Positions 1 to 16,783 of a DNA stretch of 64,000 nucleotides are shown here, in pieces. The notes below the pieces were generated by a model, which worked only from the letters and a program-made list of their open reading frames with translations, did no database searches and was not told the origin of the DNA. The DNA is from Paralichthys olivaceus (taxonomy: Eukaryota > Chordata > Actinopteri > Pleuronectiformes > Paralichthyidae): positions 11,996,001 through 12,060,000 of the forward strand of contig NC_091100.1 in the NCBI RefSeq assembly GCF_024713975.1, in the 5' to 3' direction. Position numbers and translations under genes: made by a program. The first letter of the stretch is position 1. Each line of letters opens with the position of its first letter.

Positions 1-762
1 ATTTGTGAGCAGTGAGAGTGAAAAAGTGAGAAAGGGGGAGCCAGGAAGGGAAACAGGGAGAGCAGCTGTAGGGACAGTCGCCCTCCTCCTGGGCAGCCAG
101 GGGGACACAGAGATGGAGCCTGAGTCCAGCCCTGAGGGTGTTACCTGTGAGAGGAAGAACATAGAGAGATGCCCCCTCCCACAAGAGCAGAACAGCGGTG
201 CAGCCAGGTCCAACAAAGATAACCAGGGAGATGCCAAGTTCACAATGAGGGGAGTGCCCTCTGGAAGGCAGGGCGAGCCCAACAGTGGAGGGAAGGCAGG
301 CGGACTGGCAGTGAGTTGGTTTTGTCGAGGAAGTCACAAAATATCTGACACTGAACCTTCTGTGTTGTGATATCTATGCTGGATCACATCATGTAGAATG
401 AACTTTAAATTGCTGGTTATTATTTTTGTTTTTTGAAAAGACCTTTCGCATATATAAAAATACAGTACAAATTAAATCAGCGGAGGATGGACACACACAC
501 ACACACGGATGTAACTAGGATTCGATTTTTTTACAACCCACCAAAAATACCATTCAAAGTTTTGGTGTTTATCTATTTATTGATTGAAAAGATCAGTTTT
601 ATTTTTGGCTTGTATTATATTCTGCATTTTAAAGCTTCACACTGTGACGACAGGTTTTTCCATCACAGTGACAGTAACAGATAGTAAATGATGCAGACAT
701 CAAACTTTTTCTTTCTTTTTCAGGTAAAGAGAAAACCGGTGAAGGGGAAATCAAGACTGTAG
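1..762 (+). CDS. pds5a: C-terminal end of a + strand gene, probably cohesin regulator PDS5A (partial)
   Basis: Two coding exons are visible: 1-310 (continuing from left of the window) and 724-762. Exon one is open only in the frame whose codons start at position 2. It ends in phase 0 at GCA|GTGAGT. The next exon follows a TTTTTCAG acceptor and reads VKRKPVKGKSRL then stop. The visible part is Ser/Glu/Gly-rich, low in hydrophobics and ends in a basic tail, as expected for the disordered C-terminus of a chromatin protein. The PDS5A name rests mainly on position: in human 4p14 PDS5A lies tail to tail with UBE2K, and this gene is tail to tail with ube2k. PDS5 proteins bind cohesin and regulate its loading and release. 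I could not confirm the name from residues alone. Confidence 0.5.
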
Positions 763-1885
763 AGAACGGGCCATACTCTTCCACGTAAACTCCCCAGCCC
801 TACGCACATGCTCCTCTGACTCTTAAAGCTTTCCTGGATACGTTACGGACCTTTCGTAAAAAACACACATTAAGTATACAAACACACACACTTAAACACA
901 CACCACCACTGACACCCTAGAAGGTTTTAAACACCTTGTAGTCTTGATTTAAAGTGCACTGTATGTAGGTGTTACTCAAAAAACATGTTATTTTTTCCCC
1001 TTTGTGTTTGTTGCTCTTTGCTTCTTTTGTGGAGCTGTTTTTAAAAAAATAAGAAAAAAACAAAACAGGATGGACATTTTACAAACGTTTTAATCTGATT
1101 ATGATTGTTGCTTATTAAATTCCCTGGGAAAAATCCTACTCTGTCTTCTGACCTCTTCCTCATGTCCTCTGTTGCATTTCTTTTCCCCAGCTCACCAGTT
1201 TTACACAGTTGATTTTCATTTTTTTTTTTGTAAATACCTATGTGCAACTTTCCAGTTAAATTTTTTGAATATCCAGTTAAAAATTGCAGCAAATGGTTAA
1301 AATATGGGAACATTAATGTATAAACGGATGTACCGGCACCAAAATTTTATAAACTTTGGTATGTTTAGGTTTCTAACTTTGGTATGTTTAGGTGCTTTAG
1401 CTTGGTTATAGCATTAAGAGGCAAGGTAGAAACTCCACGGTTTCTTACCCGCCACCTGTTATTCTGTTGAAAGGCCTTTTGATTAATTTCCAGTGTGTTC
1501 TCAGACTAATTTGAATTTTCAGACATTTCTAGAGACTGTGTTCCATGCTCTGTTTGCCTCCTCGTCCCCTGGTCAAGGGGTCAGAAATCGAGCTGGTTTT
1601 GAATTACCTTTTTGTTTTTTAACTGCTCAAGTTTTGGAATGCATAAAAGAAATATTACTATACAAGTTTGTGTTCAGGATTTTGTTCCATCTTTTACAAT
1701 GATATATATTTTGTACTTCTGTCAGTTCTGTTTGGTTAAAGCCTGGTTTTAGGCATCGATTGAGTGGAAACCTCTGTAGGTTGTGTTGAGGACAACTTAT
1801 TTTTTATGTAGTTTAAAGTATGCCTATTCTCTTGATCATATTTAATTTTTTTTTCCAGAAAATAAATGCTTTTAGATGTTACCTC
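763..1885 (+). other. 3' UTR of the first gene, with polyadenylation signal
   Basis: Non-coding, AT-rich sequence follows the stop codon. A canonical AATAAA lies at 1861-1866 and is followed by a GT-rich stretch, so cleavage near 1880 is expected. A short tandem (about 22 bp, two copies) is at 1352-1395. No competing ORF is convincing. Confidence 0.6.
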
Positions 1886-1949
1886 GAGTGCGTCTGTCTT
1901 CACCATCATGTTTTTTTTACCTGCAGCTTTTTAGACACGACACAAGCAA

Positions 1950-3928
1950 ACTTGATTTTCCACTGTTTTTTAATCAAAGAAACATGACACCGTCACAATA
2001 AATAACCATGCTTTTTTATACTGCTGATGCTTGCTTCCAAGGAAACAAAAAAAGAAAAATAAGTCTCAATCCAAATGGAGAAACTGAGATGCAACAGCCC
2101 CTTTTTATGCTGTCATCGTGCAATATTGTACATAGTGAGAACACCAGGAAGACAGGGAGGTGGTGGTGGAGAGGGGGCCTCTTTTTGTCCTTTCTTTTTC
2201 TTACAAAATATAGATCCAGCCAAGTGATAACAGGACGGCTCTTTATCAAGGATCTGACTATTTACAAGTAAAAGGAGATGGTGTTTGCATTCTACCCTTT
2301 GACCATGAACCATTCTTTTTGTTTCTCGCCTGGAAACTCGTTCAACGTCAAATTAGATGATTGCATGATTAACTCAATGTGTTTGTCATACGCTGCTGTG
2401 TTGGTAGGGACTGAGCTGGAGGTCAAGCAAAAGGGAGTTTTCTTAAAAACAAAAAAAGGGGATGTGTGAGGATGCACCAACGCCCCACTTTTCTGTACTA
2501 TGAAATTCATTTACAGTTCATGTACCCCAAATCAAGAATGTGAAAAAACTGCAGAACAGAGGAGTTCCAGCCTCTTGTCTGACTCAAACATCAGTAAAAG
2601 ACAACCCTCCATGAGTATTTTATTTGGCTGTGTTGTAAAGCATTTCTGGCAATATAGGGCGTCGCCTATATTGCCTCAATATATGGCCAAAGATCTGTTG
2701 GAGTCATTTGTGATAAAGCCCCTCCCCCTCACAGCTGAGAGGGTGAGCGATCCCTTAATTCGTGCCTGTGGTTGAAGCTGACTGCTCTGAAGAAACCAAC
2801 AAATTGCATTGCAAACTCAAATCCTTAATAACATTCAACACATTCCTTCTCGAAGTGTGCCGGACGCAACATACACCAGAGGGGGCTTTGGTTCCCTACG
2901 CGCACGCACACACACACAAACCAAACTGGGTGTGCTTGAGCAGTTTGCCGAGCAGAAGTCCCAGGTGTCTCTTTCCGTAGATCAGAAAGAGTCAATTCAA
3001 CCTCAAAGTCCCATCACATCAAGTAGCCAAACTAAATACAAAGGCAGCATAGAACATGCGAGGATAAGAAAAGATAAACAGATTGGTTGGATTGTGGCGT
3101 AGCAGAAAAGGTGACAAGTAACGACCTTTACTGCCTGAGCTGGCTGTTACCTCCTGTTCCGTTAGGGCCAGGATTTTTGGCTGTGCCACCTCAGGTCAAT
3201 CTTTAAGGAAACAAGACAGAGGGATTTCTCATGGGTCACAAAGCATAAAAAGATATCTCTTCCATATAACTGTAAACTAGGCATAGTTTATATTTAAAAT
3301 AATTTGTTTTACAATGCCATGTAAGAAAAAAAGTATATCCCCATCGTATTTTCAAATTTACACGCGTCTATTTACAGATAACATTTTTCTTCTCTGCATG
3401 TGTGTGGATGTTGAAGGATGTCTGTGTGTGGGATCTTTCTCTACTTCTGCAGAAGACAAAAGTGTGAACATCCAAACCTCTGCAGATGAATGAAGCATCA
3501 TTATGCAGGATTTCCTTCAATTTTTGCCCTGAAAAAGTGGCAGTTACTCTTTGCAATACTACAACACATTTGTGAAAAAGAAATTTCATGATGCTTCAAA
3601 GCTGATATGATTAAAGGGCATGGAAGACAAGATGCATGATAGAAATATTTCAGGGCTCATTACAAGAAAAACATGATTGGATTTTGTGGGACTCAGCATG
3701 ATGAACACATGGGATCAGACAGGCAACAGTGTGGTGAGAATATTGGCGATTGTGTTTCTACCGGTGTTTGTAGTGATCAAACTTGCTATATAAGTGGGTT
3801 CAGAGTACTGCTGTGGAAAATAGGATGTTGTCTGTGCGATCAAAAGAAAAGGCAATGGTGGAATGTGCCGGGGGAGCTGATGCTGTGATGACAGGAGTTT
3901 GTTTGGGATCCTCACACCTGGCTGGATC
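1950..3928 (-). other. ube2k: Probable 3' UTR of ube2k
   Basis: About 2 kb downstream of the ube2k stop has no recognisable exon. On the minus strand an ATTAAA signal (plus strand 1969-1974) is the furthest plausible polyadenylation site. A TTTATT near 2617 (AATAAA on the minus strand) would give a shorter form. ORFs in this stretch have no support. Confidence 0.4.
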
Positions 3929-7285
<3,357 letters not shown>

Positions 7286-7839
7286 GGCTGTGTCCGCTGA
7301 GCCGCCGCCGCTGAGCTGCTGCTGCCGCTGCCTGGAAGCGATAGACCCGGGGCCTCTCTCCGCGTGTTGTCTGTCGGTGAGCGGTGGGGACTGCGATGTC
7401 GTTATGGAGCCTTCCTTTCACTTTCCACCGCTTCTTCTCTCCTCAGAGGCAGATCACCGTCAGCCGCCTGCCTTCCAGCGGACAGAGTCAGCGAGTGTGT
7501 CCAGAACATGCACACACAGCTGCGGGTAAATGGAGACCAACCTGGAACTTTTCATTAATGAGCTGCAGAGAACATGGGTTCATGTGCTTTTCAAACTTCA
7601 CGATTTTTCCTCATCATCGCGCCTTGAAAACAGATAGTTCCTTTTTCTTCAGCCTGGTTTATGCTCAGGATTTTAAATCTTAATGTATTTTTTGTTTTAG
7701 AATGAATGAGTGAGCAAAACATACAAAAAAGACAGAAGACAGATCTCTGATAAGACACCATTTACAAGTTGCAAATCATGACTTTAATTACTTTTAAAAT
7801 CATCATAGATCAGATATAAACTATTAATAATTAGTCGAA

Positions 7840-8000
7840 TGGCATTCAGTAGAGCGCATATACCTCCACCATGGCCAACAGTCACATTATGAAACCACAA
7901 TGAAATTCACTAGATCTGAATTTAAAAAAAAATCAAGACCCATGAAATATTCTCTGAGAAATTGACAACAATGTTGAACAATACAAAGTGTAATGCCCCC
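7840..8000. repeat. Degenerate teleost repeat, family D fragment
   Basis: It contains GAGCGCATATACCTCCACCATGGCCAA, matching the AGAGCGC...ACCTCCRCCAAGGC block seen at one end of related copies near 9905 and 62840. Probably a decayed non-autonomous or LINE-tail element. Confidence 0.35.
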
Positions 8001-8010
8001 CCCCCCCCCC
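7996..8010. repeat. Homopolymer C15
   Basis: A run of fifteen C residues, directly visible. Confidence 0.95.
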
Positions 8011-8196
8011 TCCTTAAATATGGCAGGACTTGTTATTCAAACGGCAGACTAGAAACTTCTTGAAAATGTAATGAAACTAGCTCAACTACACGTTGGGAAT
8101 TGTTGGGGAATTCATGAGGAAGGAGACTTGTTCTTATCAATTGCTACATCTGATCTATAAAGAAATTTTAAATTGTCTATTAACCAATTAATTTAA

Positions 8197-8218
8197 ATAT
8201 ATATATATATATATATAT
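8197..8218. repeat. (AT)n microsatellite
   Basis: Eleven AT units, directly visible. Confidence 0.95.
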
Positions 8219-9052
8219 TATAAACTCTTTAGTTCACTTCAACTGATTTCCACTGCTTACACACCAAAGCTTTAACTGTCTTCAACTTTCTCGTTCTTTC
8301 AGTTTGATGGTGTAGCTGCTTTCGTTTCTTTACCATCGACTGACATTGGAGTGACCTTTATCTTAAGTGGCTCATAGCAATCTGAGGCCTTCAGCTTCTC
8401 CCTTGACCTGCTGACAAGTATTTGAAATTAACCAGAATATTTCAGAAAAGGAGAACAACTATGTAGTTTTCTAGATTTTGAGGTATGCATTGTGAAACTT
8501 TTTATTTTAATGATACCGTGAAACATTGTTCTTTGTAAGAGGTAGCAGCCAAAACATTGAAAATCATTTATTTCAAACATAAGAATTCTAAACGTACTAA
8601 TCTGAAAGGTAATTGTCAGATTGGTGCCACTCTGATAAGGCTCCATTTATAAACAGTTTATAAGCTGTACTTAGTGGCTTTATTCACATTAATGTGTCAT
8701 TTTTCTTAGATCATTTATAAACCATAAATAAAAATCATTTCTGGATTGCCAGATTGTGGAAATTTCTCGAGCTTAACTCTTTTCTTGTCGTATTTAACCG
8801 TTTATTAACTTAAACATAGAGTTTGACTTCTGTTATGAGTTCAAAACTTAAAATCGTAAAAAATGTAGCGAGCACACGTGAAATGCAGAAGGTAAGAGCT
8901 GCGTTTATCATAAGAAGGAAAGTTTGGTGTCATTGAATATCTGCAAACCTAATGAGCTGTAGCATGAAATACCCGGGTAGAGCACAAGTACCTCCAGTTG
9001 CTCAGTTTAAACAGCTGTCCAGATGTTGGGAGTCTCCATCGGCCCCTGTGTG

Positions 9053-9367
9053 TGACGTCATATAGATGGAATTGTTTGTTTACTCGGCAGACGTTACAAT
9101 CGTGCCTCGCTGTGATTGGCTGAAGGGCCGCTCGTCAAACGCGTGGCCCAATAGGACGCATTTAACCCGCCCCTTTTCCCAGGAATGTCCCGGATGTCCG
9201 TCGTGAAGAATAGCTGGGCTGCTTCACGTGTGTGAAACAAACACACACACACGGTCCGTTGACATGTCTGCGGTCTAACGGAGACAGTGAAGCTGCAGCA
9301 GCTCCTCCTCTTCATCACCGGCTCCTACAAACACGACCATCCTCTCCGGGATATTCACGAACGTCAA
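9053..9367 (+). promoter_or_regulatory. smim14: smim14 promoter and non-coding first exon
   Basis: A perfect CRE palindrome TGACGTCA is at 9053-9060. An inverted CCAAT box (GATTGGCTG) is near 9114, a direct CCAAT near 9148, a GC box (CCCGCCCC) near 9167 and an E-box CACGTG at 9225-9230. A strong donor CAA|GTAAGT follows exon end 9367. The next exon probably begins at 11003 after TTCTTCCTAG. The start of transcription is inferred, about 9200-9280. Confidence 0.6.
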
Positions 9368-9904
9368 GTAAGTGAATTGCGTTTCGGTGCAGCTCGCTGT
9401 CGCATCTGTCTCCAATCATGTGATCATCACAAAGAAGACATGGCTGTGATTTCCTCTGGCTGCACTGGCTGGGTTAGCATGAAGCTAGTCTGATCTCGGC
9501 TAGTTTATGTCTGGATCAGTACAGATGTGGATGTGAAACACATGTTGTTGTTGGGTGGTGACGGCTGTTTGATTCCTGCAGGGACGAGCTCATGTGGGGT
9601 TTTTAATCACTCATGGAAAATATAACGTGCATGTTTTCATACAAACAGCTGTAACTAAGGCAGAATGTGTGTTAAATGAACGTTTGCTGCACTAAATGGC
9701 TTTAGTTTGCACATATCATTTATGCAATTAATCCGTATAAAATAATACAATATTCTTAAAAAATCAAACCTAGTGTTTATTTGGAGAAACATTCTATGAA
9801 GACAATATCCACATTTAATTTTAGCATGTTGAAGTGAAGTGATCAATATTTAATTGTACGAACACCAACCGTAGAAATATACAGGAGACATTACAATAGC
9901 TTTC

Positions 9905-10190
9905 AGAAAGTCACATACCTCCACCCTGGCCCAAGTCCCCTTAAATCAAGCTGCACAAAATTTTAGCTAATCAGTACCCTAAATGTGCCTGATTTTTTTT
10001 CATCTATAGGTCTTCCCTCTGATCCAGACGTGCACCAAAATGTAATGTTTTTTTCCCTGACCCATACCACATCCATACACCAAGTTCTGTAGTAATCTGC
10101 CCAGTAGGTTTTGCTTAATCCTGCTGACTAACAGACAAACCAGACAAAAAAACCAAACTCTTTGTAGTAAATAGCTGCAAGAGATTATGT
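9905..10190 (+). repeat. Dispersed teleost repeat, family D (smim14 intron 1)
   Basis: It reads from ACCTCCACCCTGGCC through AAATCAAGCTGCACAAAATT, CCCTGACCCATACCACATCC and CAAGTTCTGTAGTAATCTG to AATCCTGCTGACTAACAGAC. I recognise this block order from abundant fish repeats, probably a LINE or SINE 3' tail. A related copy is at 62840-63095. Family assignment is from memory. Confidence 0.55.
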
Positions 10191-11045
10191 TTGGAACGTT
10201 GAGGACCAGCAGACTGATCTATATATATCTGTACGGCCAGAAAAAAAATGTGTTTAATTTTCTTATAGTCAAGCTAGACAGGAATATTGACCAGGTTGAT
10301 ACAGTATATTAGGTGATACTGGTCTAAATCAGTGTGCTCATTGGTACATGTCACTGTGACATCTCTCCATCATCAGAGTCTCTGATGATGGTACTATCGT
10401 AATATCACAGCTAATGAAAAATGACCCAGGGGGTTGTTTAAGACTGGAGAACCACTGAAGTGAATCATTTGAGAGGATGTAAAGAAAATTGAAGGACTGA
10501 AGGAGAGATATCTGGATGTATTAGTATCATATTGGTAAAATAATTCATACCAATAAATTGCATGAAACTGCAGAACATAAATGTTTTAAGATGTGTTCTA
10601 AAAGTTAATGTAGAAACAGCTCCTGACTCATCACAGCTAGTAAATCCATTAATAAGTGTACAGTATTTTAGTTTCTCTGGGGCCTACAGTGCTACATTAA
10701 ACATCAGAGACAAGTCAGTTGAACATAAGGAACCAGGACAAACTTAAACAAGTGATTTATTTATTCCCTTTGAATGTGCAAAATTGAGACAACATATCGA
10801 GTTGACTGGCATGGTTAGACTTATGGTTCAGCTCAACATGCCCTGCAACAGCTGGAAGACATCAATGTTGCGTGTAAAAAAACAAAACAAGATTACACAC
10901 AGGGTTTCAGTCACAGTCTGCATCCTGTCCTAACTTAGCAGTCTCCTCCCCCTCATCTGTGAGACAACAACAGAGCACAGCGTCAGCTTTCGTTCTTCCT
11001 AGTTTAATCCAGCACCTTTGTTCCAAGGTGGACGCCGTCTGGTGA

Positions 11046-12690
<1,645 letters not shown>

Positions 12691-15159
12691 CAGCGGAGCC
12701 AGATGACCAAGACTCCTCCACCTGCTCTGACTGGAAGTGCACAGTTATCTACTTACTGTGACCAAGACAGTGCCATCTCCCTGTCCCTTCATACAGATAT
12801 CTTTAGCCTTTTTTTCTTTTTCTAACTGCTCAGTGTTGTTGGGTTAATCCGTCTTTGATTCTTGTTTGCAGATCCTAACTGATATTGGATTGATAAAGCC
12901 AATGCAGATATGAGTTTAAAAACATTTGATGATATAATGATCAACAATCAATTCACAACATGAACAGTTGTGATGGTTTATGTTTCAGCTTTGGTCATTT
13001 TTTAAAACGTCATTAGAAAATTTCATAATAACAAAAAATATAAATAATAAATAAATCAATCACATTAAAAAAAATTAAATTTAAAGACTATTAGTTTTGC
13101 ATATCTTCTGACATATGTCAATACAATATATCTGTTATTAGCCGGTTTAGACTGATAATATTGGTCGACAATATCAGCATGTAAATGCATCAGTTGGGTT
13201 CTACCTTTTATCTCAACCTCAACATATCTTTAATCAGGAGGTGTGGCAGGCTTCTGTGTCAATCCCTGATCGCAGACTGATCCTCAAAGAGAGACGTGAG
13301 ATCAAAATGAAAGAATGTGTCACATCGGTTGTGGGTTGAAGAGTGAGGTAGCAGTGTATTTTTTGTGAGAGGGGTATGAAGAGTCATGGGTTCTTTACAT
13401 TCTCTGAAACATTCCTCTATTCTCACTTGTAAGTCTCTGCACAGTGCCAGTAACGATGTCATATCGCATTTCACAGCACATTCAAACCAGCATCAAGTTT
13501 TTAATCATTTAAAACATGTATTTGATTAAATTTAACTCTGGGTTAGGATTTAGTTTACGATAGCATTACATATTGATTTTAATGCAACAAGTTCTTGTGT
13601 GTTTACGTCCAGTTTACAAAATCACCTGAGCCAGCAAATAGCTTACATACTATTAACTATTTCCAATATAGTCTGTCCCATAAATAGTTTTTAATAAACA
13701 AAACAATCATTGTCATCACCTATTCATTTCGATGTATTTGCAAATCCAGCAGAGTAACACTTAAGTCATGTTTGCACAAATTCATATATCCTTATTCTTT
13801 CAGTTCTGATTTTAGTCTCTTCCACTAAAAAATTAGTTATAATTTATCATGAAACTCTGTTAATTCAAAGGGATCTGTAGATTCAGATAAATCTGTGAAT
13901 GTTCATCACTAAAACAAACCCCTCGCAGTCTTCACGTTTCCATTTGATACATTTCTATCAGAGAAATACTAGATTGTTTGTTTAGTCTCCATGATGAAGA
14001 GGAAAATACATTTGCAATATATCGATATGATAAGATTTGATGCACAAAACAGCTCTTCCCTTTTACACTTATTTGCAGGCAAACAGGGTTTAATAGGTCT
14101 GATAACACTGAAATCAGCACAAGCAAAATCAGTCTTAATCATGACGATGATCCGATGTAGTGGAATAATTTTGTTGATAAATGAAGAAAATGGTTATTGT
14201 ATGCTGACGTATTGGTATTAGCTGTCAAGAATCGTTTTTATTAGCACTTTAGCTGTTGTATCTTGATTTTGAAGGTGTATTGGAAGATGAAACTGTCTAA
14301 ACAAACATGTTGGTCGTGTTGGAACGTGTTCTTCTTAGCGGTGTGATTACTGGGAGCGACCCAACGTTTATACTTCACAACTTCTGTATCATAAATATGT
14401 CAGTGAAAAGGAAAGAAAGAAACAAAAAGGTGCATTTTCAATCTGTGCCAATGTCATGTATTGGTTCTTGTCTTAGACAACAACTTTGTGACAAGACAAC
14501 AATATTTTAGGTCATTTTTATTTTAGCTGTATGTCTGGGACAATGGAATCATCTGCAGTTGGATTCTCTGTGACTTTCTGATTATTAGCCTGGTTTATGT
14601 TACAGGGTTCTTTTTCTTACATCTCTAACTCTTGTAGTTCTAAAGCTGCTCTTCTAAAAGACTTATTGATTTTACATCTAAATGACTTTAATGGAGGAGT
14701 TTGAGTTAAAGATGAAGTGAACAGAATAATAGAAACCCCTTAATGCCCCAACACATGTTCCTCCAACATGTACTGTATGTAAATGTGGATATATACAACA
14801 TTGCAACAGAAACACAAACTGAAGCCTCAAAGTTTGTGGCTTTGATACAATCTTAAGACAGATTTCTGTTTTCTTTAGTCACTGACTGTGTTCTCTGAAG
14901 GTCTGTTATGCCCCGATCACAGGAACATGGTTAAACACGTGTATGTCGGTCTCACTCTCCAACATATGATATCAGAAATGAGTCTCTTTTGAATCTGGAC
15001 ATGAATTGGAACAACTGGGATCCCAACTGTCTTCAGTGGCTGGCTACTCTTCACTTTCAAATCAAATTGTTTTTTGATACGTCTTTCTAGACTTCTAGAC
15101 TCGGATATGACAGGGAGGAGATAGAAGGGAAATCTTGGATAAAAAAACCTCAAGTAGTC

Positions 15160-15288
15160 TTAAATAATGAAGGGGAAGCCCATGGGGAAGTAGATGATTG
15201 AGATGAACAACTGGACGATCTGGTAGAGGAGATCTTGATTTACACTGTCAACCTTGAAGAGTAAAAGGGCTTCAACTATGCACTTTTC
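15160..15288 (-). other. Orphan exon-like open stretch, function unknown
   Basis: On the minus strand a TTTTGTTATAG acceptor-like site is followed by 42 open codons and TAA. The peptide begins EKCIVEALLLFKVDSVNQD and ends in a hydrophobic run YQIVQLFISIIYFPMGFPF. I see no upstream partner exon and recognise no family. It could be a terminal exon of an unknown small membrane protein, a decayed gene fragment or chance. A second minus-strand ORF (14917-15153) lies just downstream in another frame. Confidence 0.2.
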
Positions 15289-16162
15289 CTATAACAAAAC
15301 AAAAAATAAAATAAAAAATCAGTCTGACTTTCTGCCTGTGTTTTTGTTTAAAATTTGTGGATTCCTGAGTCCATTAATGCAGACATACACAATGTTAGTG
15401 AAAAATATTATTCTCTGCAATGATGTCTATTGATTTTTAATTGTTTTTCAATGCAATTTAAGAGTAACAAGTAGTGAAACACAGCCAAGAATAATTACTG
15501 TTATTAGTCTACTTAAGTACATTTGAACATTTAAGCTATGTTATAGTTAAGGTTTTTATTCCAAAAAAAAGTATAATTAGTGTATAACTATATTTACTTT
15601 GCAGATAAAGATTTGACACATAAAATGTGGTAGACAATTAACTACCCATTACTCATCAACAATGAACATGCCGCCTAATGCAGTTGTAATAGGAATCAAC
15701 CCATGTAATACATCATGTTCACACTGACAGGAGACGTCTGACTGCGATTTAAAAAAAATTACGTTTTCTTTTGATACTATTTTGCTCATAACAGCTGATA
15801 TGTCCTTACTTTTAGTAAAGTTTCTGTTGCAGAACTTAGACTTGTCATGAAGGAAATTGTGATATTATTTAAGTAGAGGATCTGAAAACGTCAGTATAAC
15901 ACTGGTGTATAAATGTTAAATGATGTTATTTTTATTCCTTTCTCTCTCTAACATTAAACTCTTACTTATCTTGGGCTGTCATGTAAAATAACCAAGTAGG
16001 CTATATTTGATCAAATACTAAATTTGAGTACAATTTTCAGGTATTCACACCATCCTGCAGTGTTCCCATTTTCTATGACTTCATGCTTTTACTTCTGTTG
16101 TTCTCGAGTTAGGCTATATATTGAACTTTTCATTCAACTGCGTTTACTCGAGCTACTGTTTA

Positions 16163-16330
16163 AATATAATAATATACATTTTATTTATATAGCACTTATC
16201 TAAACGAAGTTACAAAGTGCTTCACACAAAGGTCCATGGCAAAATGAATTGATAGTAATAAAAGATAATCTGTTCAGCCCAATATAAGAGCCAAATCATA
16301 ATCAAGACCTAAAGTTTATAGAGAAACCCA
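16163..16330 (-). repeat. Dispersed teleost repeat, family C
   Basis: Contains TTTATTTATATAGCACTTATC and GTTACAAAGTGCTTCACAC, the well-known fish repeat end with a TATAGCGCTTT core. Related fragments are near 40478 and 54150. Confidence 0.5.
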
Positions 16331-16425
16331 ACAGCTTCCCTATAAATGAAATATAATCAACAAAATATAACACGTGCAGAATTAAAGGATAAATTATATA
16401 GATAATCGTACAGTTGATCATTTAA

Positions 16426-16477
16426 ATGTATTTTTATGCTAGTCATTTTATATGTATTTTTATGCGAGTCATTTTAT
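16426..16477. repeat. 26-bp tandem repeat, two copies
   Basis: Units 16426-16451 and 16452-16477 differ at one base (GCTAG versus GCGAG), so the duplication is recent. Confidence 0.9.
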
Positions 16478-16504
16478 ATGTATGACTTTAATTTCTGTTT
16501 TGTG

Positions 16505-16515
16505 TGCGCATGCGC
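16505..16515. promoter_or_regulatory. map9: NRF1 site in the map9 promoter
   Basis: A perfect palindromic NRF1 motif TGCGCATGCGC lies about 270 bp upstream of the map9 start codon. NRF1 sites are typical of TATA-less housekeeping promoters. Confidence 0.65.
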
Positions 16516-16783
16516 TCAGCTGAAGCGGGTTTCCCTGGGTTACCGTCAACAGGTCTGTTAGCTTGCTAAGCTAAAGCAACGTGTCTTTGGATGACGGTAC
16601 TTCTGCAGCTGTATTCTGCCTCGCGGACCACACAGCTCCCAGATGTGACGGGTTAGACTTGATGTTAGCAGGAGAAGCTTGTAGTAATTATCGACTTGTT
16701 ACTAGGGAATTGGCGAACAGTAGCTAATGCTAACGCTAACGCCGACGTGAGTAAACAAGAGGGGAGTGCGTGAAGTTTCCAGG

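Larger units (their letters stand above)
7286..9200. other. Intergenic region between ube2k and smim14 (head to head)
   Basis: The left part (7286-7550) is CpG-richer and should hold the ube2k 5' UTR and promoter. The middle is AT-rich with a degenerate repeat (7840-8000), a C15 run (7996-8010) and an (AT)n run (8197-8218). The right end is the smim14 promoter. No gene is seen. Confidence 0.6.
12691..16500. other. smim14 3' UTR and intergenic sequence before map9
   Basis: AT-rich sequence. Candidate poly(A) signals for smim14 include AATAAATAAATCAATC near 13044. A fragment of repeat family C is at 16163-16330 and a 26-bp tandem at 16426-16477. One open, spliced-looking stretch on the minus strand (15160-15288) is listed separately. 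Nothing else is recognised. Confidence 0.5.

Noticed and set aside
13340-13375. TGAGGTAG followed by CAGTGTAT, resembling the let-7 microRNA start
   Set aside because: Only the first eight bases match well and I see no complementary arm to form a precursor hairpin.
14917-15153. 78-codon minus-strand ORF
   Set aside because: No known family, no splice signals, AT-rich setting; likely chance, though it lies beside the orphan exon candidate.
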